Positions 1 to 6,418 of a stretch of 14,219 bases of DNA are shown here, in pieces (the first letter of the stretch is position 1; each line of letters starts with the position of its first letter). The notes under the pieces are model-generated. The model was not told the DNA's origin. It saw only the letters and a program-made list of their open reading frames with translations, and made no database searches. This stretch comes from CABMGO01 sp964574775 (GTDB taxonomy: Archaea > Nanobdellota > Nanobdellia > Pacearchaeales > GW2011-AR1). The translations under genes and the position numbers were made by a program. Where the stretch lies: NCBI GenBank assembly GCA_964574775.1, contig CAZNOS010000020.1, positions 1-14,219 of the forward strand, in the 5' to 3' direction.

Positions 1-1
1 T

Positions 2-619
2 AGAGGAGATTATTTGGGAGCATATGCAAAATTAAAAGAGGCGAGAAGTAGTTTGTTGTTGGAAACTAAAGGAGAGTTTAATATATTGTATGCGATTAAA
101 AATAATCCGATAGAAACTTTGGGAATTTTGATATCAACAAGTATTATTGGTTTGGGTTCTGGATATTTAATTAGACTTGGATTACTAAAGAGGAAGATGA
201 AGTATCTTGCCCAGGAAGAAGTTTTATTGTTACAATTGATGAGAGTTGTGCAGAGAGATTGTTTTGAGGCAAATAAAATGTCGATGGAAGAATATAATGA
301 TGCAATGATACAATACGAAAAAAGACTTGGAACTGTTATACAAGAAAAAATAAAAACAGAAACTCAGATTGCTAATATAAATAAATTAAGTGGAAAGAAG
401 AAGGCATTGACACAAGAGAAGGATAGGTTGACTGTTTTAGTTAGACAGACTCAAGATGATTATATGAATAAGGGAAAACTTGATACGAGAATTTATGAAA
501 ATATGTTGAGAACTTATGCGGGTCGTTTAAATAAAATACAAGAAGAGTTGGCGTATATGTCTGCAGATGAGGAGTTGAGAAAGATTGGCGGATTTTGGAA
601 GAGGTTGTTTAAACACTAA
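2..619 (+). CDS. C-terminal part of a membrane-anchored coiled-coil protein (5' partial)
   Basis: The reading frame is open back to the window edge; the first codons read RGDYLGAYAK, so the TTG at 14 is probably internal and the true start lies upstream. One hydrophobic segment (TLGILISTSIIGLGSGYLI, about positions 116-174) is followed by basic residues (KRKMK) and then a long charged, heptad-like helical region to the end. That pattern suggests an external or upstream N-terminal domain, one membrane span and a cytoplasmic coiled coil of about 135 residues ending in FWKRLFKH. I do not recognise a family, and no catalytic motif is visible. The gene converges on rad50 with only 5 nt between the stop codons. 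That the missing N-terminal part is extracellular is an inference from the positive residues after the span. Confidence 0.7.
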   Translation, partial: RGDYLGAYAKLKEARSSLLLETKGEFNILYAIKNNPIETLGILISTSIIGLGSGYLIRLGLLKRKMKYLAQEEVLLLQLMRVVQRDCFEANKMSMEEYNDAMIQYEKRLGTVIQEKIKTETQIANINKLSGKKKALTQEKDRLTVLVRQTQDDYMNKGKLDTRIYENMLRTYAGRLNKIQEELAYMSADEELRKIGGFWKRLFKH

Positions 620-624
620 ATGAA

Positions 625-2679
625 TTAAGTATTTACTGATTCTATCTTAGAGGAACCGTCTTTTTTGATTCTTATTATATTGTCCACAAATCCTTCTATT
701 TTCTGTTCGTGACTTACTAAAATTATCTGCTCGGCTTCGAGTTGATCGAAAATGTCTCGCATCTTATCTAATTGCTGTTCTGAAAATCCATCTGTTGGCT
801 CGTCTAGTATAATCAAATCTTTAGTTTTTATTTTTGATAACATTGAATTTATAACTTGATTTAAAGCCAAACGATATGCTAGTGCTACTGCGGTTCTTTC
901 TCCGCCGGATAAAAAGTCATAGTCAATATCGTAATCTTGATTCGTAATTATCGGCGTGAAATCTTCATTTAGTCTTACAGAGAGAGCATCTGAGACAAGT
1001 GCAGAAAACCACTCGTTGAATATTTTAGAAAAGTCACGTCTTATTGTGATTAAAACATTGGTCTCTGTCAAATCTATCAATGGCATAAATTTTTCCTCTA
1101 ACCAATCTTGCAAGCTCCTCAAATAAGCCATTTGTTCCCTTATAATCTCTTTTTCTGCAATTTCTATACTAATCAACTCGACTTGTTTTTTCAACATTTC
1201 AACCTCTTTTCTTCTTTCTGCTAATCCTATTTCTATCTTTCTGGATTCTAAATCTACCACATCAAACTTTCTTTTTTCTTGCTCATACATCTGTCGTGAA
1301 TCCTCAAATTTTCCTATTTGTAACATAAGGTTCGATATTTCTAAATCTGTAGAGACAATCTCTTGCATTGTTCTGTCTAATACAATCATATCACTTTTTA
1401 TTTTTGTTTCTATTAATTTTTGATGTTCGAATCTAATTTTATTCTTCTCCGTAGACATCTTATCCTGCTCGTATTGCTGAATAAAAACCTTCTCTTTGTC
1501 GATATCCCTCAAGAGCTGAACTCTCTCAACTATTTTTTGCTCCAAATCTCTTTGTATATCATCTATTTCAAACTGAGTTTTTTTAGTTATTTTTTCCTTG
1601 TGCTCATTTGCGACTGACTGAAAACACGTTGGGCAATTTTCCATAGAAACAACTTTTTCTTTTAATTTTAATGAATTTTCCTTTTGAGAATTATAAGAAT
1701 ATATTTTAGAATTCACTTCCATAAATCTAGAATTCAACTCCTCTAAGGATTTTTTATGCTTTAATAAAAGAGCACTGATATTATCCAAACTTTCTTGACT
1801 GAATTCTATTTTTTCAGACAATTGTGCATTCGACGTAGAAATTTCTCTCTCAAGACGCATCTTTAAAGCTTTTTTTCCCTGAAGCTCCCCCTCTTTCTTG
1901 GATCTGTCTATATCGAGTTTATTTTTTTCTTCTACTGCGTTTTTCAATTTGTCTATTTTTTCTTTCACTATATTTTTTTCTACAGTAATTTGCTCAAGCT
2001 TGGAAGAAAAGTCCAAAACATCTTTTGAAATTTTTATTTTATCTTCATTTGCCTTTGTAAGTTTTTCACGAAGATTATTTATTTCTCTGATTTGAGCTTC
2101 TTTTATTTTTACATTCTCTTTTATTTTTTGAACAAGGATTTGAGAATTTTCTTTAATTCTTTTGTATCTATCTACGCCAAAAATGTGTCTTATTATATCC
2201 AATCTTGTTTCTGGTCTTTCATTAACAATTTCCTTCATGCCCTCTTGTGGTGTGTAAACTGTATATTTATATAACAGATCTGATTTTTTTGTAAACTCTT
2301 TTGGATATTCCAATAATGAAATCACCTTATTTTTTAATTCGGACGTCGATAGTTCCAGTCTATCCTTACCAATAATTATATTACTATCTTCCTGTGTTAT
2401 ACTTCCGCTCTTTGCTTTTTTTAAAGTTCTTTCTATTTGAATATATTCTCCATCAATTTCCAAATCAAGCTTTACGGAAGCATTGTCTTCTCCTTGTCGC
2501 AGTAGAGAAGATCCTTTTTGTCCCGGTTGCAATCCGAATAATGCAAACTGAAGAGCCAGAAGAATAGAAGTTTTTCCGGCACCAATATCTCCAGAAAGAA
2601 GAATCGTTCCGACTGGAAATTCTATTTCCAATTCTTTGTAGCTTCGGATATTTTGTAGTTTTAATTTTTTTATTATCAT
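625..2679 (-). CDS. rad50: Rad50/SbcC-type DNA repair ATPase
   Basis: ATPase subunit of the Mre11-Rad50 complex, which tethers and processes DNA double-strand break ends. All hallmark motifs are visible in the 684-aa protein: Walker A GDIGAGKT (30-37), Q-loop YTPQEGM (Gln145), a long coiled coil from about 170 to 540 interrupted by the zinc-hook CPTC (349-352), ABC signature LSGGE (590-594), Walker B LIILDEPTD (622-630) and the H-loop SH (656-657). Archaeal Rad50 is commonly 850-1000 aa, so the coiled-coil arms are short here, though the hook is intact and centrally placed. The start codon overlaps the mre11 stop in an ATGA junction, implying translational coupling. It is the last gene of the tsaC-mre11-rad50 operon. 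Assignment to the Rad50/SbcC family is firm; orthology to Rad50 rather than SbcC rests on the archaeal context. Confidence 0.95.
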   Translation of the reverse strand: MIIKKLKLQNIRSYKELEIEFPVGTILLSGDIGAGKTSILLALQFALFGLQPGQKGSSLLRQGEDNASVKLDLEIDGEYIQIERTLKKAKSGSITQEDSNIIIGKDRLELSTSELKNKVISLLEYPKEFTKKSDLLYKYTVYTPQEGMKEIVNERPETRLDIIRHIFGVDRYKRIKENSQILVQKIKENVKIKEAQIREINNLREKLTKANEDKIKISKDVLDFSSKLEQITVEKNIVKEKIDKLKNAVEEKNKLDIDRSKKEGELQGKKALKMRLEREISTSNAQLSEKIEFSQESLDNISALLLKHKKSLEELNSRFMEVNSKIYSYNSQKENSLKLKEKVVSMENCPTCFQSVANEHKEKITKKTQFEIDDIQRDLEQKIVERVQLLRDIDKEKVFIQQYEQDKMSTEKNKIRFEHQKLIETKIKSDMIVLDRTMQEIVSTDLEISNLMLQIGKFEDSRQMYEQEKRKFDVVDLESRKIEIGLAERRKEVEMLKKQVELISIEIAEKEIIREQMAYLRSLQDWLEEKFMPLIDLTETNVLITIRRDFSKIFNEWFSALVSDALSVRLNEDFTPIITNQDYDIDYDFLSGGERTAVALAYRLALNQVINSMLSKIKTKDLIILDEPTDGFSEQQLDKMRDIFDQLEAEQIILVSHEQKIEGFVDNIIRIKKDGSSKIESVNT

Positions 2680-3863
2680 AATAATATGTCTCCTATATTC
2701 AAAACTTTTTTTAAATCATCAATCAATCTTTTTTCATAAATAACTTCTTTTTCGTCTTCGTTTTTTTCTATTGACAAAGAATGCATTAACGAATCTATCA
2801 TTTTATTAAAGTCCGCTGGATTTTTCATTGAGTATTCTTCTATAATTTTTCTTTCAATATCTTCCTTATGATCTACTTGAATTTCCAATTCTGTTTCCTG
2901 TGTTTTAATTGAAGAAATATTTCTTAAAAATGAATACGCTTCTTTCTTTGTAACGAATTCTTCAATTTCATCAAATCTAATATCTCCGGACTTTCCCTGT
3001 GTTAATGTTCCTCTTAGTTTCAACAAAAGTACTTTATCTCTAAGATTTAATTTATCTATTGCTAATATGATTTCTTCAGTCGCTGTAAGTCCACTATCTA
3101 AATCCAATTCCAAATAAACAACATCTTTTACTGGAAGCAAAACGCTTCTAGTCTTAATGTTGACGCCGTCTATCTCTACCATCTCAAAGCTTCCACATTT
3201 TAAGTCAGCCAATTCTTGAAAATTATTTGGGAATATTGGACCCGGATAAACGAATATAGAATTATCCATTTTTACCTCGAATCTCTGATGTATGTGCCCC
3301 ATTGCGTAATAATTAGCTAGTGGAAGTTTTTCTTTTTCTATTGAATCCATCGGTATACTTCCTACCACGTCTTTTATTGTAGAGTGAAACGCGAAAACAG
3401 ATAACGGATAAACTGATTCAAAATATATTTTTTTTAAATCCTCTATTTCCATTCCAGATTTTTTTCCAGAATATCCAAGAAGCATTAGTTCGTTAAACTT
3501 TGTCGGTAATAATTTTATACGTCCATCTTCCTGAACTTGAAATTTGTCGATTCCTATACAAAATCCAGCCTTTTCCAAAACGTCTAAAAATGTTTTTCCT
3601 GAAGCTGAGAAATCGTGACTTCCGGCAATCATAAACACTGGAATATTTGCCTCCTTTAATTTTTTGAATTCTCCGAATGCATCTTTTAAAATTTCTATTG
3701 GCGGATAGGCTGAATCAAATAAATCTCCCGCTAAGAGTAGGAAATCTGGTCTTTCCTGAATAACCATATCTACGGCTTTTTGAAACGCTTGAAAATTTAA
3801 AGATTGTAATTCCTCTTGTCTCCAACCGCCCAAATGACAGTCTGCAAAATGTGCGAATTTCAT
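2676..3863 (-). CDS. mre11: Mre11/SbcD-type nuclease
   Basis: Manganese-dependent nuclease partner of Rad50. The calcineurin-like phosphoesterase motifs are in order: DCH (D8, H10), LAGDLFD (44-50), GSHDF (81-85), FAFHS (H160) and GHIHQ (H190, H192). The usual second-last motif reads GNHD in most family members; here the metal-proximal Asn is Ser (S82), while the catalytic-type His83 is kept. The region after about 215 would be the capping domain and the C-terminal Rad50-binding helices. The length of 395 aa is normal for archaeal Mre11. It overlaps tsaC upstream by 4 nt (TCAT at 3860-3863, ATGA on the coding strand) and rad50 downstream by 4 nt, so the three genes are very probably one transcript with coupled translation. 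No HerA or NurA gene is seen nearby. Confidence 0.94.
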   Translation of the reverse strand: MKFAHFADCHLGGWRQEELQSLNFQAFQKAVDMVIQERPDFLLLAGDLFDSAYPPIEILKDAFGEFKKLKEANIPVFMIAGSHDFSASGKTFLDVLEKAGFCIGIDKFQVQEDGRIKLLPTKFNELMLLGYSGKKSGMEIEDLKKIYFESVYPLSVFAFHSTIKDVVGSIPMDSIEKEKLPLANYYAMGHIHQRFEVKMDNSIFVYPGPIFPNNFQELADLKCGSFEMVEIDGVNIKTRSVLLPVKDVVYLELDLDSGLTATEEIILAIDKLNLRDKVLLLKLRGTLTQGKSGDIRFDEIEEFVTKKEAYSFLRNISSIKTQETELEIQVDHKEDIERKIIEEYSMKNPADFNKMIDSLMHSLSIEKNEDEKEVIYEKRLIDDLKKVLNIGDILL

Positions 3864-4384
3864 CTAAATATCTCCTTGCCATCTATTATTAACGTTGATG
3901 GTTTACCAGATAAATTATCTCCTTCTATTATATAATCTACTTCTTTTAACACTTCTTCCTTAATATCTTTTGATGAAAGTGCAAATGGTTCTCCCGAAAG
4001 ATTCACAGATGTTGTTACGAATGGCAAATTTGAAGCTTGAATTTTTTTTGTGAATTCATTTCCTGGAATTCTTACCCCAATTCTATCGTTTGGAGAAATC
4101 CATTTTAAAAAACAAATATCTTTCTTTTTTAGAAGTAGCGTGTATGGCCCCGGAAGATATTTTTTTATATCCAGGTTTATTATAAAATTATTTTCTATCC
4201 ACTCGAACGAAGGTGCAATTACCGAAAGCGGCTTGTCTCTATCCCTTGACTTTATTTGTTTTATTTTTTCAACAGCTTTTTCGTTTGTGGCATCACAACC
4301 AATTCCATAAATAGTATCTGTAGGATAAATAAAAACCTTTCCGGCTAATATCTCTTTCACTACATCAATCTCTTTGTTTTCCAT
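3860..4384 (-). CDS. tsaC: Threonylcarbamoyl-AMP synthase (TsaC/YrdC/Sua5 family)
   Basis: Makes L-threonylcarbamoyladenylate from Thr, bicarbonate and ATP, the first step of the universal tRNA t6A37 modification. YrdC-domain motifs are clear: PTDTIYGIGC (21-30), the KxR motif KSR (45-47), KPLS (51-54), LPGPYT (77-82), RIGVRIP (101-107), the SxN motif TTSVNLSGEP (124-133) and GKPSTLIID (160-168). At 174 aa it is the YrdC domain alone with no C-terminal Sua5 domain, hence the TsaC name. Its partner Kae1 is encoded at 6419-7420 in a different transcription unit. It is the first gene of the operon with mre11 and rad50; a GGAG Shine-Dalgarno lies 6 nt before the ATG and a TATA box lies further upstream. 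Family confidence is high; the operon link with repair genes is unusual. Confidence 0.94.
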   Translation of the reverse strand: MENKEIDVVKEILAGKVFIYPTDTIYGIGCDATNEKAVEKIKQIKSRDRDKPLSVIAPSFEWIENNFIINLDIKKYLPGPYTLLLKKKDICFLKWISPNDRIGVRIPGNEFTKKIQASNLPFVTTSVNLSGEPFALSSKDIKEEVLKEVDYIIEGDNLSGKPSTLIIDGKEIFR

Positions 4385-4390
4385 TAAATA

Positions 4391-4423
4391 CTCCTTATTT
4401 TCGAAAAGTTGTTGGGTTTATAA
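4391..4423 (-). promoter_or_regulatory. Promoter and SD of the tsaC-mre11-rad50 operon
   Basis: On the minus strand TTATAAAC (4416-4423) is a TATA box centred about 36 nt before the tsaC ATG, placing the transcript start near 4394. AAGGAG (GGAG at 4391-4394) lies 6 nt from the ATG. If the TATA box is right, the leader is very short and the SD sits almost at the mRNA 5' end. Inferred from spacing only. Confidence 0.5.
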
Positions 4424-4494
4424 GAATTTATGTGATAAATTCAGGAAGCCTGCGCCTAAATCATTATTGAGATAAACTTTTTAGTATAGACAAA

Positions 4495-4504
4495 TTTAAA
4501 TATA
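4495..4504 (+). promoter_or_regulatory. TATA box of the 71-aa gene (leaderless)
   Basis: TTTAAATATA is centred about 25 nt before the ATG at 4524, so transcription should start at or next to the start codon. No SD-like sequence lies in between. This supports the small gene downstream being real. Confidence 0.5.
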
Positions 4505-4523
4505 CTAATAACTCTCATTATTT

Positions 4524-4739
4524 ATGCATCCAGTCATAAATGTTCATCGAAACTTGGTAGAAAGAGTGAGTAGTGAATATTCTGGTGCTGTTTCCGATGG
4601 TTCTTTATATATTTCCAGAACAACACAAGATACACGACAAGAATCTGGCTATAGATTAGATTATTTACCATTTTTTGAAGGAATTGCTCTTACTGGCGCG
4701 ATTGTTCTCTTTGGACTTGCACGAAAAATGCGTAAATAA
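4524..4739 (+). CDS. Small single-span membrane protein, unknown function
   Basis: A 71-aa protein with no recognised family. Residues 1-45 are polar and charged; a hydrophobic segment from about 48 to 65 (YLPFFEGIALTGAIVLFGLA) is followed by the basic tail RKMRK. By the positive-inside rule the N-terminal part would face outside and the tail the cytoplasm, yet there is no cleavable signal peptide, so it would insert by its C-terminal anchor. A well-placed TATA box predicts a leaderless mRNA starting at this ATG. It stands alone, divergent from tsaC and ending just before the convergent kae1-tail remnant at 4745. Coding status rests on the promoter, the ORF and the plausible membrane topology; no homology is claimed. 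Confidence 0.55.
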   Translation: MHPVINVHRNLVERVSSEYSGAVSDGSLYISRTTQDTRQESGYRLDYLPFFEGIALTGAIVLFGLARKMRK

Positions 4740-4744
4740 TAACA

Positions 4745-4927
4745 CTACCACTTAACTTCAACTTGGTCTGTTCGCTCTCTTGGATTAATATCTAGCTTGT
4801 CTAATTCACTTGATTTAAAATAAATTCCGCCTTGTTTTGACCCTGGTACTGCATTTTTTCCTCTTCTTTTAAACTTGACATATTTGATTTTGTATATTTT
4901 TATTTTTATAGATTTGTTGTTAATTTT
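4745..4927 (-). pseudogene. Kae1 C-terminal remnant (open frame without start codon)
   Basis: Read on the minus strand, the frame from the TGA at 4928-4930 to the TAG at 4745-4747 is open for 61 codons but contains no ATG, GTG or TTG. Its last 28 residues run GGIYFKSSELDKLD followed by INPRERTDQVEVKW. The intact Kae1 at 6419-7420 ends AGIFVKPEDLEKLD followed by INPRERTDQVEVVWR. Similarity therefore covers the whole Kae1 tail, with 41 bp identical at the nucleotide level. The upstream part (KFKRRGKNAVPGSKQ) does not match the Kae1 core. This looks like a decayed or partially duplicated kae1 3' end, or the tail of a lost paralogue. It could instead be a small gene with an ATA or ATT start, but that is unlikely without an SD. 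The next gene upstream on this strand ends at 4934. Confidence 0.65.
4754..4794 (-). repeat. Copy 1 of a 41-bp perfect direct repeat (kae1 3' end)
   Basis: Forty-one bases are identical to 6431-6471 in the same orientation, 1677 bp apart. They encode the Kae1 tail residues D-I-N-P-R-E-R-T-D-Q-V-E-V. Identity falls to about two thirds in the 36 bases on the kae1-upstream side and is lost quickly on the other side. Confidence 0.9.
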
Positions 4928-4933
4928 TCACAC

Positions 4934-5542
4934 TTAAAAATATTCTAAGGATGAATCATGAGTATTTGCCCAATTAAGGGGGAGATGATTAGCAAATCTT
5001 TCTAAACCATTTTTTTTTATTTTTGCTAAAATTGTATCTCTTTTTTCTCCAGTATCTTTTATTATTTGTATATCCCATGACCGTGAAAGCGAAGGAAACA
5101 TTGAATCTATTACTGGAATATCATTAAGCCTTCTATTTGATTTATTAATTGCCCTCCTATATGCTTGGAAGGCTTGTTCAGAATTTCCTGTTTGTAAATA
5201 TAAATCTCCAGCATGCTCTAATGTAGGATCGTCTACTGAGGGTAATTGAATCGAAGCAAAATTTTCTGCCGCACATTCTAATTGTCCGTATTTTTCCCAT
5301 AATTGTCCCAGTCTTTTTGCTGCTTCATTTCTTTCGTTTATGAACTCTATTTTTTTATAGAACCCTCTACCATGATCCCAATACATCTTCCTTGGATCTT
5401 GCTCTACTAATTCAATGTCTTCTGCATGTGCTTCCAGCTCTCTATTTAAACTTAGAACTGCTGCTAATTGCATCCAGCCATATTTTCTTTGGAAATGGTT
5501 TTTTAATCCAGTTTGTAATTTTTGTTTTATTGTTTGTTTCAT
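4934..5542 (-). CDS. TPR-like protein of unknown function
   Basis: A 202-aa soluble protein with no signal peptide or membrane span. Residues of about 105-135 (AGDLYLQTGNSEQAFQAYRR at the core) match the tetratricopeptide consensus with small residues at the helix-packing sites, and the stretch around 71-100 (AAKRLGQLWEKYGQLECAAE) looks like a degenerate preceding repeat. Such helical repeats normally mediate protein-protein contacts. The N-terminus is basic (KQTIKQKLQTGLKNHFQRK) and the C-terminus has no motif I recognise. It is divergent from the TrmB-family gene at 5640, sharing a 97-bp intergenic region that includes an inverted repeat, so the two may be co-regulated. Downstream lies the kae1-tail remnant. 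Function unknown; the TPR call is moderate. Confidence 0.75.
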   Translation of the reverse strand: MKQTIKQKLQTGLKNHFQRKYGWMQLAAVLSLNRELEAHAEDIELVEQDPRKMYWDHGRGFYKKIEFINERNEAAKRLGQLWEKYGQLECAAENFASIQLPSVDDPTLEHAGDLYLQTGNSEQAFQAYRRAINKSNRRLNDIPVIDSMFPSLSRSWDIQIIKDTGEKRDTILAKIKKNGLERFANHLPLNWANTHDSSLEYF

Positions 5543-5576
5543 TTTGTTTTTACCTTAACATGGTAGCAACATCTTT

Positions 5577-5585
5577 CCTTATATG
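5577..5585 (-). promoter_or_regulatory. TATA-like element for the TPR-like gene
   Basis: On the minus strand CATATAAGG is centred about 40 nt before the ATG at 5542, predicting a leader of roughly a dozen bases. It lies just to the left of the inverted repeat at 5590-5610, so a protein bound there could affect both divergent promoters. Confidence 0.35.
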
Positions 5586-5589
5586 TCTT

Positions 5590-5610
5590 TGTTGTTAAAT
5601 ATTCACAACA
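5590..5610. promoter_or_regulatory. Inverted repeat, candidate operator for the first TrmB-family gene
   Basis: TGTTGT and ACAACA are perfect 6-bp inverted arms separated by 9 bp (TAAATATTC). The right arm abuts the TATA box of the gene at 5640, covering the BRE position where TFB binds. Placement fits autorepression or control of the divergent TPR-like gene; binding by the TrmB-family protein is inferred. Confidence 0.45.
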
Positions 5611-5618
5611 TTTAAATA
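5611..5618 (+). promoter_or_regulatory. TATA box of the first TrmB-family gene
   Basis: TTTAAATA is centred 25 nt before the ATG at 5640, the spacing expected for a leaderless archaeal transcript. Confidence 0.55.
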
Positions 5619-5639
5619 GAATAAATTACTCCTTGAGTT

Positions 5640-6338
5640 ATGGAAATATTAGAAAAACTAGGATTTGAAGATAAAGAAGAGAGAATTTATCTGAGCCTAT
5701 TAAAAAGAGGAAAATCAACTGCAAGCGAGATTTCCGAAGATTCAGGTGTCGAAAGAACTCTTTGCTATAGTATCTTACAAAAATTAATAGACAAGGCAGT
5801 TGTTAGTTATGTTGTTGAGAACAATGTTAAATATTTTTTTGCTGCCCCTCCTCAAAAATTATTGGAAGATTTAGAAGAAAAAAGACAGGAATTAAAAGAC
5901 TCCCTTCCAAAACTAGAAGAGTTAATGAAAACTAAAAGCGAAAAAGCTTCTGCTAAAATTTATAGAGGTAAGGAGGGAATTAAAACAATATTAAAAGACA
6001 TAATCAAAGAAAAAGAAAATTATCTTGTTTTTGGAGAAGAGGGAAGATTCCAAAAACTTCTCCCTATTGAATCTGAACAATTTATGAGAAAAATAGAAAA
6101 TGCTAAGATTAAGGAAAAAGTTCTTGTAAGAAAAGGAGAAAAAATTGTTAAATCCAAGAATTCGCAATTTAGATATGTCCCCGAAGATTATTTATCTCCA
6201 ACTTCTACAGTAGTTTATGGAGATAAGGTTGCTATTCTAATTTGGAGCGAACCCTTGCTTGTGGTTTTAGTTGAGAATAAAGATGTCGCAGATTCTTATA
6301 GGAGTTATTTTAGTCTATTATGGAATTTGAAGGTCTAA
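5640..6338 (+). CDS. TrmB-family transcriptional regulator
   Basis: A 232-aa protein with the TrmB layout. An N-terminal winged helix-turn-helix (about 1-70) contains LGFEDKEERIYLSLLKRGKS and the recognition-helix region GVERTLCYSILQKLIDKAVV. A coiled linker follows (about 74-100, LLEDLEEKRQELKDSLPKLE), then a C-terminal effector domain beginning YRGKEGIKTILKDI. Known TrmB proteins sense sugars, but distant members control many processes; the effector here cannot be read from sequence. It shares diagnostic patches with the second regulator at 10533 (YxPExYLSP and a C-terminal YFxxLW), so the two are paralogues. The start is the ATG 25 nt after a TATA box. The only adjacent gene on its strand is none; it converges on kae1. 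Family confidence is high and the regulon is unknown. Confidence 0.88.
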   Translation: MEILEKLGFEDKEERIYLSLLKRGKSTASEISEDSGVERTLCYSILQKLIDKAVVSYVVENNVKYFFAAPPQKLLEDLEEKRQELKDSLPKLEELMKTKSEKASAKIYRGKEGIKTILKDIIKEKENYLVFGEEGRFQKLLPIESEQFMRKIENAKIKEKVLVRKGEKIVKSKNSQFRYVPEDYLSPTSTVVYGDKVAILIWSEPLLVVLVENKDVADSYRSYFSLLWNLKV

Positions 6339-6372
6339 TTACTTTTACTTAATATAATTAAAATACCCTTTG

Positions 6373-6390
6373 GTGGGTTCTGCCAACCAC
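6373..6390. terminator. Short hairpin between converging TrmB-family and kae1 genes
   Basis: GTGGGTT (6373-6379) and AACCAC (6385-6390) pair as six base pairs with one bulged G around the loop CTGCC. It lies in the 80-bp gap between convergent stops. No strong T-run follows on either strand, so a terminator role is only a guess; it might be chance. Confidence 0.25.
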
Positions 6391-6418
6391 TTATGCACCA
6401 GCGAACGTCAAATAAGAG

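Noticed and set aside
4801..4881. A 26-codon minus-strand ORF with an ATG, overlapping the kae1-tail remnant in another frame.
   Set aside because: It shows no similarity to Kae1, has no SD, and the meaningful similarity is in the other frame.
6371..6403. A T-arm-like GGGTTC followed by ACCA/CACCA, suggesting a tRNA 3' end or attachment site.
   Set aside because: The stem and loop do not fit a T arm, and no matching tRNA body or acceptor strand lies upstream.
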